From: Pseudovibrio ascidiaceicola
Lineage (GTDB): Bacteria; Pseudomonadota; Alphaproteobacteria; Rhizobiales; Stappiaceae
Direction: 5' to 3'
DNA: 64,000 nucleotides
NCBI RefSeq assembly: GCF_900114245.1
Contig: NZ_FOSK01000015.1
Location: forward strand, 80,974 to 144,973
Part shown: positions 45,142 through 54,738 of the stretch, in pieces
Position numbering within the stretch: the stretch's first letter is position 1
Layout: each line of letters opens with the position of its first letter
Notes under the pieces: generated by a model
The model's database searches: none
Seen by the model: only the letters and a program-made list of their open reading frames with translations
What the model was told of the DNA's origin: nothing
Made by a program: the position numbers and the translations under genes

Positions 45142-45176
45142 TTCCCCTTTTCCCATCACCAGACCGCAGACAGCCC

Positions 45177-45203
45177 AATGGAGGCGCCAGTGGCGCCCCC
45201 ATT
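45177..45203. terminator. hairpin between convergent TetR and RclC-like genes
   Basis: AATGGAGGCGCC and GGCGCCCCCATT form a 12-pair stem with one mismatch and a three-base loop between two convergent genes; a likely shared terminator. Confidence 0.65.
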
Positions 45204-45225
45204 TCAGTGCACAGTGAGGAGTTTT

Positions 45226-45726
45226 TTATTTTGCAGTAGCACTGAGGGCATTGCCCAGGGCAAACACGGATGCGAACAGCAGGACGATATCTTTCAAAAG
45301 GAACTGTCCCGGAATAACGGAGATCGCCAGCACGCCAGTGTCCGGAATGAACACGCCCGGCGTGGAAAAGAAGAAGCTGAAGGTCAACAGAAACGTACCG
45401 ATTGCACCAAGCGCACCGAAGACCGCGAACTTAGGCGCGAAGAAACGGGTGGTGAGTAAGGCGGCAATGGTCAGCTCGGTAAGTCCGATGAGTTTGGACA
45501 CAGCTCCTTCGGACAGGAATGAGTAAAGCCATCCAAGAAAGGGAGAATTCTCGACCAGTCCGCGAATTGCTCCGGCCTCATAAGCCGTAAACTTCATGCC
45601 ACCAAACCAAAGGAACACGAGTATAAGGGCGGCGAAGATTCCGTTTTTCGCGATATCGGAGAACAAAGCACCCAGGGCGGCGTTGTCATCTGATTGAGTG
45701 GCAGGCGCGTGAGTAAGATCAGTCAT
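45226..45726 (-). CDS. DUF417/RclC-like inner membrane protein
   Basis: A 166-residue protein with about four membrane helices. ILVFLWFGGMKFTAYEAGAIRGLVENSPFLGWLY matches the DUF417 (YkgB) family, whose E. coli member RclC is needed for resistance to reactive chlorine. The biochemical role is unknown. A strong AGGAGG precedes the ATG. It is divergent from a TetR gene with paired repeats in the promoter, its likely repressor system. Confidence 0.83.
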   Translation of the reverse strand: MTDLTHAPATQSDDNAALGALFSDIAKNGIFAALILVFLWFGGMKFTAYEAGAIRGLVENSPFLGWLYSFLSEGAVSKLIGLTELTIAALLTTRFFAPKFAVFGALGAIGTFLLTFSFFFSTPGVFIPDTGVLAISVIPGQFLLKDIVLLFASVFALGNALSATAK

Positions 45727-45797
45727 TTCAACCTCCTGTGTTGAATTTGGTAGTGTGTTGCGGCGGGTCTTGCCAGCCTGTGCGCTTAGGTATATGT

Positions 45798-45840
45798 ATT
45801 ACGGACCGATGTGTCCATAATAAATTACGGACCGAACGGT
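45798..45840. promoter_or_regulatory. repeated operator between the RclC-like and TetR genes
   Basis: ATTACGGACCGA occurs twice (45798-45809 and 45824-45835), 26 bases apart, in a divergent promoter region of 142 bases. The second copy runs into ACCGAACGGT, a small dyad. The arrangement is what a TetR dimer pair would bind. Confidence 0.65.
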
Positions 45841-45868
45841 AACATTGTTGTGAATGGGAGTTAGAGTG

Positions 45869-46438
45869 ATGGCCAGACCTCGGGAATTTGACCCTAAAAC
45901 TGCCTTGGACAGAATACAGAGAGCTTTTTGGGAAAAAGGCTATCATGGTACTTCCATGCAGGATCTGGAGAGGATAACTGAGCTGAAGAAGCAGTCGCTC
46001 TACCGGGAGTTTGGCAATAAAGACGCCATGTACGCGCGGGCGCTGAAGCTCTATCACGAGCGGGACATCAGCCACCTCGCACAGGTGATCTGCAAGGCCC
46101 CAGACGCCAAACAGCGATTTGTGGATCTGTTTGCAGCAGTGCTGGAGCCCGTGCGCAATGGTGACCGCAGCGGCTGTTTTCTATGCAACTCCGCCATTGA
46201 GCATGCGCACGATGATCCGCAGATCCAACTCAACGCGCAGGAAGGCATCAAGAGCACGCAAGACCTGTTCAACACCGCTCTGGCCGTCTCTGAACCTTAC
46301 AAGAGCGACGATGCTTTACGGATGCAAAAAGCCAGTCTGCTGGCCGCCGGCTATTTCGGCCTGCGCGTCATGGTGCGCGGTGGTACCCCGTTAGAAGAGC
46401 TGGAACAGACGGTAAGCGTGCTGGTCAGCACCATTTAG
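45869..46438 (+). CDS. TetR-family regulator, probable repressor of the RclC-like gene
   Basis: A 189-residue TetR protein: MARPREFDPKTALDRIQRAFWEKGYHGTSMQDLERITELKKQSLYREFGNKDAMYARAL, then a C-terminal domain with GCFLCNSAIEHAHDD, a cysteine-containing motif shared by many YezE/AcuR-like regulators of reactive-species detoxification genes. The ATG at 45869 has GGGAG upstream. Divergent placement and the repeated site suggest it represses itself and the RclC-like gene, possibly sensing an electrophile through the cysteines. Confidence 0.86.
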   Translation: MARPREFDPKTALDRIQRAFWEKGYHGTSMQDLERITELKKQSLYREFGNKDAMYARALKLYHERDISHLAQVICKAPDAKQRFVDLFAAVLEPVRNGDRSGCFLCNSAIEHAHDDPQIQLNAQEGIKSTQDLFNTALAVSEPYKSDDALRMQKASLLAAGYFGLRVMVRGGTPLEELEQTVSVLVSTI

Positions 46439-46508
46439 GCGAACCGGCTTGCTTAGCAGGCGCAGTGATGTATGCGTCGCCTCACTCTATAATTTCAGGA
46501 CACTTTAA

Positions 46509-46847
46509 ATGGCTGGTTATGTTCTTCACCACTACAATATTATCGACAGGTCGCGCATTGAGGAGCTCGGCCCAAGATCCCTCCCTATTGTCGAAAAATA
46601 TGGTGGCGACCTGGTCGTCGCGAGTCCTATGAAAACCCTTGCGGGGCCATCGTCCTACACGAATATGGTGATGTACAGGTTCGAGAGTTTTGAGGCTGCT
46701 CTGACGTTCTATAACTCAGAAGAAATGATCGAGCTCAGAAAGTTCAGCAGTCAGGTAATCGAGGGATTTGCGACAGTCGTTCCGGGTCATTCGGAAACAG
46801 AAAGCGTTGTGAAGTCAGGTTATTTCACGAGTGAGGCCGTAAGCTGA
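46509..46847 (+). CDS. DUF1330-family protein
   Basis: A 112-residue protein with the dimeric alpha-beta barrel pattern of DUF1330: YVLHHYNIIDRSRIEEL, VEKYGGDLVVAS and VMYRFESFEAALTFYNSEEMIELR. Function is unknown in general. It follows the TetR gene by 70 bases on the same strand and may belong to the same regulon. Confidence 0.82.
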   Translation: MAGYVLHHYNIIDRSRIEELGPRSLPIVEKYGGDLVVASPMKTLAGPSSYTNMVMYRFESFEAALTFYNSEEMIELRKFSSQVIEGFATVVPGHSETESVVKSGYFTSEAVS

Positions 46848-46900
46848 GCTCATCGCACAAATGAAGCGACGGATAGGTGCAAGCCGCTATATCCCGGCAT

Positions 46901-46944
46901 CAAAAAAAGGCTGGCAAAGCCGTAACTTCGCCAGCCTGATTTTC
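46901..46944. terminator. hairpin between the DUF1330 and chemoreceptor genes
   Basis: AGGCTGGC pairs with GCCAGCCT; a run of seven As on the left gives the T-tail for the leftward chemoreceptor, and TTTT on the right serves the rightward gene. Confidence 0.8.
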
Positions 46945-46958
46945 CTGGAATTACAGCC

Positions 46959-49004
46959 TTATACGGACTGGACCTTGTAAAGGAAGTCGTCGATCTGCTC
47001 GCGCAGGTCTACAACCTCCTGCCGCACGGATGAGGCGGTTTTGGAGACCAGGTCAGAGGACTGATTGGTTTTCTCTGCCGCCTGCGCCACCAGCACCATG
47101 TTTTCAGAAACGTTCTGCGTGCCTGTTGCTGCCTGATGCACGTTCTCAGTGATCTCGGCAGTGGCCGCGCCCTGCTGTTCAACGGAGGCCGCAATATTGG
47201 ATGCAAACTCGTTGACCTGCCGGATGCTGGAGGTGATTTCCTGAATAGCTTCAACGGCATCCTTGGAAGAGCCCTGTATCTCCGCAATCTGCTGAGAGAT
47301 CTCTTCGGTCGCCTTGGAAGTCTGGCTCGCCAGCTCCTTCACCTCGGTTGCAACAACGGCAAAGCCCTTGCCCATCTCACCGGCACGTGCGGCCTCAATG
47401 GTGGCGTTGAGCGCTAGCAGGTTGGTTTGCTCGGCAATGTCCTGAATGAGGTTGACCACCTCGCCGATGCGCTGCGCCGTGCCATCCAGATCCAACACCT
47501 TGGTGTTGGTGGCCTGTACTGCGTCATTGGTTTGGGTGATCACCTTGTTGGTGCGGGCAATCTGCTGCGCAATCTCTTCTATGGAGGTTGAAAGCTCCTC
47601 AGAAGCGGATGCCACCGTCTGCACATTCGCTGTTGCTTCTTCAGAAGCTGCTGAAGTTGCAGTGGTTTGGACGTTTGTGTCCTCGGCAATACTCGCCAGT
47701 TCCTTGGAGGTCTGCTCCAGCTCGTCAAACCGGCTGTGAATGACCGTCAGAGCGGTCTCTGCGGTGCCTGAGAATGCCTCGATCAGCTTGGCCGATTGCT
47801 TCTGACGCTCTGCCTCGCGCAAGTGCTCTTTCTCAGCTTCTGACTGTAAGCTCTGGCGTTCTGAGACCGCAGTCACGAATACTTTCAAGGCGTTAGCCAT
47901 TTGGCCGATTTCGTCAGAGCGGCCAGTATACTGCACCTCATCAGAAACATTGCCATCAGCAAGAGACTGCATTCTGTGTGTCAGGTTGACGATTGGGCGA
48001 GCAATAGAGTTGCCGATGAACCAGAGAATAATGCAGCCGATCAGACCGGAAACCACAGCTGCAATCAACGCCATATCGCGGGTGTTGCGGGCACCAGCTG
48101 TCAGCTCCTCAGTGGTGACGGACATGCCGGCAAACCAGTACTGGTCTGTGGTCCCGAGCTGGAATTTCTCCAGAATAAACAAGCGGTCACCGACCTCTTG
48201 CACGTTCGCTTTGTCGCGGACGCCGTTCATGATGCTCTCGATAACCGGGCGGACTTTCTCGCCCAGAACAGAGCGGTCACTGTGGCTGACCCAGAGCCCG
48301 TCTTCGCTGACCACGGCCAGTCGACCAGTGTCATAGAAGTTGGCGGCGCCCATTTTTTCTTGCAGCTTGTCGAAATCAACATCGATCACCACAACACCAA
48401 CAGCCTCGCCTTTTGCATTCAGGATCGGGTCCAGAACGGAGGCGGAGAGGATTTTTTTGCCTTCAACATCAAAGGTGTAAGGCTCAGTCACGAATTGGCT
48501 TTTCTGCTGCATCGCCCGGCGCATACGCCGTTGAACATCAGCGCGTCCAATGTCTGCTGTCAGGGATTGGACACTGCCATTTTCCATATAGAAGTAAGGA
48601 ACGAACTGGCCGGTATCAGAAGCATACTTCTTGCCAACGTAATCAGCATCCTTGCCTGCAACATCTGGCTGAAGGAAGACGGCGATGCCGAGAATGTCCG
48701 TTGTGCCGCGCAAAGCTGCTTCGGTCATCTGAGCGATATTGGTACGCGAAGCGTCTCCACTGTCGATCTCAGCACCGTAAGTGTTTGCGAGCGTTGTGGA
48801 AATAACCTGCGACTCTTTTAAGAGATCCTGCGCTGTGACAGCCAGCCCGGACGCAACCGAGTTGAATAATGCGCGGCTGTCTTGCTCAGCGGTTTGCATG
48901 CTGAGGTAGGTTCCGATGGAAATTACGAGCGATGAGGCAACGAGAAGGACCGCTGCTGATGCGCTGACAATGCGATGACTTAGTTTCATTTTCTGCTTCG
49001 CCAT
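46959..49004 (-). CDS. methyl-accepting chemotaxis protein with dCache sensor
   Basis: A 681-residue chemoreceptor: first membrane helix (about 11-32), periplasmic double-Cache domain (about 35-305), second helix (about 310-333), HAMP ([12 protein letters not shown]), then the signalling domain with hairpin tip [35 protein letters not shown]. The periplasmic part has the DVDFDKLQ and [21 protein letters not shown] segments typical of dCache sensors of amino acids or other small ligands. The start at 49004 adds MAKQK to a later ATG at 48989; either is possible. It is monocistronic. Confidence 0.9.
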   Translation of the reverse strand: MAKQKMKLSHRIVSASAAVLLVASSLVISIGTYLSMQTAEQDSRALFNSVASGLAVTAQDLLKESQVISTTLANTYGAEIDSGDASRTNIAQMTEAALRGTTDILGIAVFLQPDVAGKDADYVGKKYASDTGQFVPYFYMENGSVQSLTADIGRADVQRRMRRAMQQKSQFVTEPYTFDVEGKKILSASVLDPILNAKGEAVGVVVIDVDFDKLQEKMGAANFYDTGRLAVVSEDGLWVSHSDRSVLGEKVRPVIESIMNGVRDKANVQEVGDRLFILEKFQLGTTDQYWFAGMSVTTEELTAGARNTRDMALIAAVVSGLIGCIILWFIGNSIARPIVNLTHRMQSLADGNVSDEVQYTGRSDEIGQMANALKVFVTAVSERQSLQSEAEKEHLREAERQKQSAKLIEAFSGTAETALTVIHSRFDELEQTSKELASIAEDTNVQTTATSAASEEATANVQTVASASEELSTSIEEIAQQIARTNKVITQTNDAVQATNTKVLDLDGTAQRIGEVVNLIQDIAEQTNLLALNATIEAARAGEMGKGFAVVATEVKELASQTSKATEEISQQIAEIQGSSKDAVEAIQEITSSIRQVNEFASNIAASVEQQGAATAEITENVHQAATGTQNVSENMVLVAQAAEKTNQSSDLVSKTASSVRQEVVDLREQIDDFLYKVQSV

Positions 49005-49549
49005 ACTGTAGAACTCAGTACGGGTTCCGCCATCTCTCACTCATATGATGCTGGTTTCAACCACCTGTGGTTGATCGCCACTTTCCTTGCGTAAATACAA
49101 CAATAGCTATTATTATAGTTTTGTTAATATTTAACTGAATTTATCATCATAATACATACAAAGATAAGCTTAGATCAGATATTATTCCTGATAGAGAACC
49201 CATTTTATTGGACAATACTAAAATAAAACTATTATCACTATTAGGGATTATCCTAAGTGCGCAATACATGTTTTAGATCTAAACTTTGAAAAACTCAAAA
49301 CTACAGCGGTACTAGTACCTACAACTTTCACTCAGGTCATCTCATCAACGGCAGGTTGCTGCCACGTCTCCACGGCACGTCTTGAACTGAGGGAATAACG
49401 GCATGATCTTGTGCGACCCTGCAGAGGGGGCCAATTTTCTACAAAAAAACGCTGAGCCCGTTTGCGTTGCTATGTAAGCCCCAAAACCAAAACGGGGTGA
49501 AACCCGCAGGTCTCACCCCAATTCCACCAATTATCTCAGAAGGTTACAT
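49005..49549. other. AT-rich intergenic region with a terminator at its right end
   Basis: About 545 bases upstream of the chemoreceptor. The left half is AT-rich, with promoter-like stretches. At 49494-49519 GGGGTGA pairs with TCACCCC and the leftward side is T-rich, a likely terminator of the indolepyruvate oxidoreductase gene. No gene is supported. Confidence 0.6.
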
Positions 49550-52500
49550 TCAGGCAGGCACCTTCTCCTGCTTTGCGTTGTTTTGTGCGTTACTAAGTGC
49601 AGATATGCGTCGTTCGCGAAGCTTCAGCGCTTTTTCCGCATTGCCCGCACGCACGTGGCCATACCCGCGCACTTTCACGGGCCAACTCAGCAGATCGTGC
49701 GCAGCTTTCTCACCAGCCTCCGCCAAACGAGTGCAGACCCGATTCATGTCCGCCTCATATGATGAGCGCATTTCATTTGCCAGAACGCGTTCCTCATTGT
49801 TGCGGAACGGATCAAGGAACGAGCCGCGCAGACCTTTGAGGCTGGACAGGACCGTGAATAACTTCATCATCCATGGCCCAAACTCGGTCTTCACGGGCAA
49901 GCCAGTCACGCGGTCTTTTTTGGCAAAGGGACCGCCGCCAATGTGGAAGCGGACATCCAGATCGCCCTCGAAAGTTTCCGCAAGGCTCTGCTTGAAGGAT
50001 GGTTGTGAGAACAGGCGCGCAACTTCAAACTCATCCTTATGCGCCAGCAGACGGAAATATTGCGTCGCGGCGGTGCGAAGTATCTGTTCACCTGCTCCAG
50101 CCTTTTTCAGCGCAACCAGTTTTTGACGGTAAAGTTTGCCGAGGCTGCTGCCCTGATAATCCTTGAGGCGGTTCACCCGGTCCTCAATCAGCTCTTCCAG
50201 TGGCAGAGGCCGGTCCAGCTTCACTACGGTCGCAATCGGTGCCCGTGCTTTGGCGACCCGCTCCGGGTCCAGCACCATCAGGCGGCCCCAGTTGAAGGCC
50301 TCGAAGTTCTTGTCGCGGGCTACACCGTTCAGCTCAATGGCCTGACGGATGGAACCGAGCGTCACCGGAATAAGGCCGCGCTGCCAGGTAGCGCCAAACA
50401 GCATCATGTTTGCCATCACCGCATCCCCGCACAGGTCTTTCGCAGCCTGTGTGGTGTCGAAGTAATCCAATCGGTCACCAACCGCATCGCTCAGTCGCGC
50501 CTGCAGGTTGGGCGTGTTGATGTCCCAATCCGGGTTCTTGGAAAAGTCGATGGTCGGCACTTCTTCCGTGTTCACCACCACCTGAGCGGACCCCTTGCGC
50601 AGTGTTGTCAGCGTCTCGTCACCTGCTGTCACCACCAAGTCGCAGCCGATCACCACATCCGCTTCGCCAACCGCCAATCGTGCGCTTTGCAGCCCGTCAG
50701 CGGATTTGGCGATGCGCATATGCGTCATCACCGCCCCGTACTTTTGCGCAAGGCCCGTCAGGTCCAACGTGGAAACGCGGCTGCCATCCAAATGCGCTGC
50801 CATGGAAAGGATCGCGCCGATGGTGACAACACCGGTGCCACCAATACCAGTCACCAGCAGTCCTGTTGCGCCGTTGATCGCGGGCAGCTCTGGCTCTGCC
50901 AACAGTTCATTGCCAACGCTTTCAATCTGACGCTCTGCAGGTGTGGTGGCCTTTTTCAGCTCTGCACCATGAATGGTCACGAAGCTTGGGCAGAAACCCT
51001 CAACGCAGGAGAAATCCTTGTTACAGCTGGACTGGTTGATCTGACGTTTGCGACCCAGTGGCGTTTCCAGCGGCTCAATGGAAAGGCAGCCAGACTTCTC
51101 ACCACAATCGCCACATCCCTCGCAGATGTCCGGGTGAATGTAGGTGCGGACCTTCGGGTCCTCCCACTTGCCGCGCTTGCGCAAGCGGCGGCGCTCAGTG
51201 GCGCAGGCCTGATCGTAAATCAGCACCGTCACACCCGGTATCTCACGCAGATCGCGCTGCACCGCTTCCAGCTCTCGTCTATGGTGCACCTCAACGCCTG
51301 CCGGAATGGCTTGAGCTTCCACCCGTTCCACATTCTCGGTCACCACCACCACCTTCTTCACGCCTTCATTGAGCGCGGCAGTGATGAGCTGGGGCACAGA
51401 TTGCTCACCATCAACGGGTTGTCCGCCCGTCATGGAAACAAAGCCGTTGACCAGCAGTTTGTAGGTCATGGTTGCATCAGCGGCTACAGCCTGACGCATG
51501 GCCAGAAAGCCGGAGTGGAAGTAGGTGCCATCGCCCATGTTGGCGAACACATGCGGCTCATCCGTGAACGGTGCCTGACCCACCCAGTGCATACCTTCGC
51601 CGCCCATTTGAGAGGGGGCCTTGGTCTTCACCGGATCATTAAAATACGCAATGGTGTGGCAGCCAATGCCTGCCAGCGCGCGGCTGCCATCCGGCACCTT
51701 GGTGGAGGTGTTGTGCGGGCAACCAGAACAGAACGAGGGACGGCGCACCGGCCCCGGCTTCAGCTTGATCGGCACCGGCACTTTGGCCTTAAGCCCATCA
51801 TCCTCCAAAAATTCTGCAATGGCAGAGGCCACCTGATTGGCGGCCAACACGCCGGAATTGGGCAACAGGCCCTTGCCCTGCACCTTGAGCGACATACCCG
51901 CATCAAACAGGATGGTTTTCAGCTGATCCTCAACAACGGGGCGCTTTTCTTCCACCACAAGGATCTTCTTGAGACCCTTGGAAAAGGCCTCGATAATCTT
52001 GGGATCCAGCGGCCACACCATGCCAATCTTCAGAATGCGGATGCGGCGCTTTTCTGTTTCCAGAGAGGTCAAACCCAGCTCGTTCATGGCTTGGCGCAGG
52101 TCAGAGTAAGACTTGCCCGAGGCGATGATGCCCACTTCCGGCTCATGAGCATCGTGGGTGATCTGGTTGATGTTGTTGGCCTGCGCAAAGGCCAGCGCGC
52201 GTGGAATTTTCTCTTCCAGCAGCCGCTTTTCCTGCTGCACGGGCAGATCGATCTCGCGAATCCAGACACCGCCCTGCGGGTCTTTCAGGTCCGGCTTCAC
52301 CACCTCAATGCGGTCCAGATCCACCTCCACGGTAGAGGCGCTTTCCACCACATCCGTCACCAGTTTCACGCCCACCCAGCATCCGCTGTAGCGGCTCATC
52401 TCCACGGCCAAAATGCCGTAGTCCAGAATGTCCTGCGGGTTGGCGGGGTAAAGTACTGGCATGCCAGAGGCAATCAACGCATGGTCGGACTGACCTGCAA

Positions 52501-53002
52501 CGGTTGAAGATTTGGCCGCGTGGTCATCTCCACACAGCGCCACAACACCGCCTTTGGGGTGCGTGCCCGCAAAGTTGGCATGGCGAAACGCATCGCCAGA
52601 GCGGTCCACGCCCGGCGTTTTGCCGTACCAAAAGCCGACTACGCCATCCTTGTTGCGCATCTTCATGTTGCCCACGTGCTGTGAGCCCCAGATGGCCGTT
52701 GCCGCCAGATCCTCATTCACGCCCGGCTGAAACACAATATCGTGCTTATCCAGATGGAGCTGCGCCCGCCACAGCTCCATATCGTAACGCCCAAGAGGAG
52801 AACCACGGTAACCGGAGATAAAAGCGCCTGTATTCAGCCCTGCCAGCTCATCACGCATGCGTTGCTGCAACGGCAACCGCACCAACGCCTGATTGCCAGT
52901 GAGAAAGACAACACCGCTGGTCTGGGTGTACTTGTCATCCAGCGACGGGGCGTTGTGGCTCTTGGACGGGGTCGGCTCACTGCTTTTTTCTTCAGAAACC
53001 AT
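49550..53002 (-). CDS. indolepyruvate ferredoxin oxidoreductase, fused
   Basis: A 1150-residue fusion of the alpha and gamma-type domains of 2-oxoacid:ferredoxin oxidoreductases, which oxidatively decarboxylate aryl pyruvates to aryl-acetyl-CoA. The N-terminal pyrimidine-binding part has SGYRGSPLGRYDMELW, the thiamine diphosphate part GIGCHTIAYF and NMGDGTYFHSGFLAMRQA, and a ferredoxin-like region CEGCGDCGEKSGCLSI followed by NQSSCNKDFSCVEGFCP. The C-terminal gamma domain opens TGIGGTGVVTIGAILSMAAH. Single-gene unit of the kind common in alphaproteobacteria. Confidence 0.9.
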   Translation of the reverse strand: MVSEEKSSEPTPSKSHNAPSLDDKYTQTSGVVFLTGNQALVRLPLQQRMRDELAGLNTGAFISGYRGSPLGRYDMELWRAQLHLDKHDIVFQPGVNEDLAATAIWGSQHVGNMKMRNKDGVVGFWYGKTPGVDRSGDAFRHANFAGTHPKGGVVALCGDDHAAKSSTVAGQSDHALIASGMPVLYPANPQDILDYGILAVEMSRYSGCWVGVKLVTDVVESASTVEVDLDRIEVVKPDLKDPQGGVWIREIDLPVQQEKRLLEEKIPRALAFAQANNINQITHDAHEPEVGIIASGKSYSDLRQAMNELGLTSLETEKRRIRILKIGMVWPLDPKIIEAFSKGLKKILVVEEKRPVVEDQLKTILFDAGMSLKVQGKGLLPNSGVLAANQVASAIAEFLEDDGLKAKVPVPIKLKPGPVRRPSFCSGCPHNTSTKVPDGSRALAGIGCHTIAYFNDPVKTKAPSQMGGEGMHWVGQAPFTDEPHVFANMGDGTYFHSGFLAMRQAVAADATMTYKLLVNGFVSMTGGQPVDGEQSVPQLITAALNEGVKKVVVVTENVERVEAQAIPAGVEVHHRRELEAVQRDLREIPGVTVLIYDQACATERRRLRKRGKWEDPKVRTYIHPDICEGCGDCGEKSGCLSIEPLETPLGRKRQINQSSCNKDFSCVEGFCPSFVTIHGAELKKATTPAERQIESVGNELLAEPELPAINGATGLLVTGIGGTGVVTIGAILSMAAHLDGSRVSTLDLTGLAQKYGAVMTHMRIAKSADGLQSARLAVGEADVVIGCDLVVTAGDETLTTLRKGSAQVVVNTEEVPTIDFSKNPDWDINTPNLQARLSDAVGDRLDYFDTTQAAKDLCGDAVMANMMLFGATWQRGLIPVTLGSIRQAIELNGVARDKNFEAFNWGRLMVLDPERVAKARAPIATVVKLDRPLPLEELIEDRVNRLKDYQGSSLGKLYRQKLVALKKAGAGEQILRTAATQYFRLLAHKDEFEVARLFSQPSFKQSLAETFEGDLDVRFHIGGGPFAKKDRVTGLPVKTEFGPWMMKLFTVLSSLKGLRGSFLDPFRNNEERVLANEMRSSYEADMNRVCTRLAEAGEKAAHDLLSWPVKVRGYGHVRAGNAEKALKLRERRISALSNAQNNAKQEKVPA

Positions 53003-53325
53003 CAGGTTACTCTCACAAATGTCTGGCGTTGCCGGAGTACGGCAGGAAATTATCTGCGATGAAAAGACCCAAGATTTTTTGGAGATTTAATTATGAAATG
53101 CGGCCCACTCGCAATATTACGTAGACCCATACTGCATGAAATATCAGCGGATGTACAATAATCCCTTTGAATACAACGCATAACCAAAGCAGAGGGACAG
53201 AACCTCCTGATTTCCTTAGAACTTCAGCCCTCCGCTGCGTCAGTTTTGAAAGGAATGCAAGCACTGCCTTCACCAACAAAAATGGAGCCATAGCGGCTCC
53301 ATTTCTAGTCAGAAACTATTGCATT
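53003..53325. other. intergenic region before the oxidoreductase, with the cupin terminator
   Basis: About 320 bases with no supported gene; a 66-residue leftward frame inside it lacks a ribosome-binding site. A small dyad, TGCCG/CGGCA, lies at 53030-53044, about 30 bases before the oxidoreductase start. Confidence 0.5.
53276..53304 (-). terminator. terminator downstream of the cupin gene
   Basis: AAATGGAGCC pairs perfectly with GGCTCCATTT around five bases, followed leftwards by Ts. Confidence 0.85.
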
Positions 53326-53751
53326 TTACTGCGGCAGCAGGACGTCGCCTTTGCCGTTTTGGACGACCAGTAGAATGCAGTCTTTTGGGCCGACGCAGGC
53401 ATCGTCATGGAACTCAGCGCCCGGCTGCATGACGTAGGACCCCACGGGCAGCACTTCTTTTTTGCCAGCGCGGGTGTGTTCCCACTGGCCCTGCACGGTG
53501 ATGGCATAATAGTCATTGGAGTGGCCATGCTCGCCCACATGAAAGCCACCCGGCATCTTCAGGTACATGCCATAAGGGCCGGTATCACGATCTCCCCACA
53601 GTACAGAAATGTGGATCGGCGTGTTGCCAAACTGGGTCCACTCAATGTCCTTAAGCTGGGTCATGTGATCCTCATCCCCACCAGCAAAAGCGGCGGTGGA
53701 TAGGGCGATAAGGGCGGCGGCGCTGATGGCCTTCAGGGCTGTCTTGAACAT
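53326..53751 (-). CDS. exported cupin-fold protein (DUF4437-like)
   Basis: A 141-residue protein with a clear signal peptide (residues 1-23) and one cupin barrel. GGFHVGEHGHSNDYYAITVQG carries the first metal-binding histidines, and VMQPGAEFHDDACVGPKDC the second motif. It probably sits in the periplasm with a bound metal. The pattern resembles DUF4437-type cupins; reaction unknown. Divergent from a LysR gene, its likely regulator. Confidence 0.82.
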   Translation of the reverse strand: MFKTALKAISAAALIALSTAAFAGGDEDHMTQLKDIEWTQFGNTPIHISVLWGDRDTGPYGMYLKMPGGFHVGEHGHSNDYYAITVQGQWEHTRAGKKEVLPVGSYVMQPGAEFHDDACVGPKDCILLVVQNGKGDVLLPQ

Positions 53752-53873
53752 GGATATTCCTCGTAACTCTCTGTTTTTATGAGCGTAAAGCGATGTGCTT
53801 TTGATGTGAGGCTGAGACTAGCGATTGCCCTGATCCTGTGAAATATGCATAGTTGCAGCGAACAAGGGCGGAC

Positions 53874-54737
53874 ATGCATATGAAACTGAGCGCAGACGAT
53901 CTTCTGGTGGTTATGCACCTGACACGTGAGCGGACGCTGGAAAACGCCGCCCTCGCGCTTGGCAAGGACACCTCCTCTGTTTTTCGCGGGATCAAGCGCA
54001 TCGAGGCCAAGGTGGGCGAGCCGCTGTTCACCCGCTCCCGCGCCGGTTTTAAGCCCCTGCCTTTGGGTTTGGCACTGTGTGAGCAGGCCGAGAAAATTCA
54101 TACCGGCCTGTCTGCCGCAGATGCGCTGTTGGGTGGTGAAGTTGTCGGGCTATCTGGCCCCCTGCGTGTGACCACCACTGATTTGCTATTGCAAAGCGTG
54201 ATCCACCCTCACCTCGCAGCGTTTCGCGAAGCCCACCCCAACCTGCAGCTGGAGTTCAACGTCACCAACAGCTTCGAGAACCTGAGCGAGCGTCGCTACG
54301 ATGTCGCCTTGCGCCCCACCAGCCAACCGCCAGAAGATATGATCGGCATGAGGCTGGGCACCATCGACAACAGGTTGGTGGCTGCGCCGCAGTATTTGGA
54401 TCAGGAGCAAGAGTTGGATTATCAGGAGCTCACATGGCTCATCCCCGGCGACAGCCTGCAAGCGCATCCAGCGACGGAGTGGTTTCGTGATAAGGTCTCT
54501 TCACCAACCAGCCTCATTCGCTATGACAGCATGAGCCTGCTGGCGGATGGCATCCGCAGTGGTCTGGGCGTCGGCATCTTGCCCGACATACCAACGCTTC
54601 TGGATGGCCTGCGTGATGTTGGGGAGCAACCCGCCATCTACCAAACCGATTTGTGGCTGCTCTACCATCCCTCCAACCGCGGCAATCCCAAGATCACCGC
54701 GTTTGATGGATTTGTGCGCGGGGCATTGGCGGATTAA
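53874..54737 (+). CDS. LysR-family transcription regulator
   Basis: A 287-residue LysR regulator: winged helix with DDLLVVMHLTRERTLENAALALGKDTSSVFRGIKRIEAKVGEPLFTRSRAGFKPLPLG, then an effector domain starting LRVTTTDLLLQSVIHPHLAAFR. The ATG at 53874 has AAGGG upstream. The 122-base gap to the divergent cupin gene points to regulation of that gene. Its end is one base from the convergent lipoprotein gene. Confidence 0.87.
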   Translation: MHMKLSADDLLVVMHLTRERTLENAALALGKDTSSVFRGIKRIEAKVGEPLFTRSRAGFKPLPLGLALCEQAEKIHTGLSAADALLGGEVVGLSGPLRVTTTDLLLQSVIHPHLAAFREAHPNLQLEFNVTNSFENLSERRYDVALRPTSQPPEDMIGMRLGTIDNRLVAAPQYLDQEQELDYQELTWLIPGDSLQAHPATEWFRDKVSSPTSLIRYDSMSLLADGIRSGLGVGILPDIPTLLDGLRDVGEQPAIYQTDLWLLYHPSNRGNPKITAFDGFVRGALAD

Positions 54738-54738
54738 G

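Noticed and set aside
50039..52507. 822-residue rightward frame inside the indolepyruvate oxidoreductase gene
   Set aside because: Antisense shadow of a well-supported gene; no motifs and unlikely composition (His- and Arg-rich).
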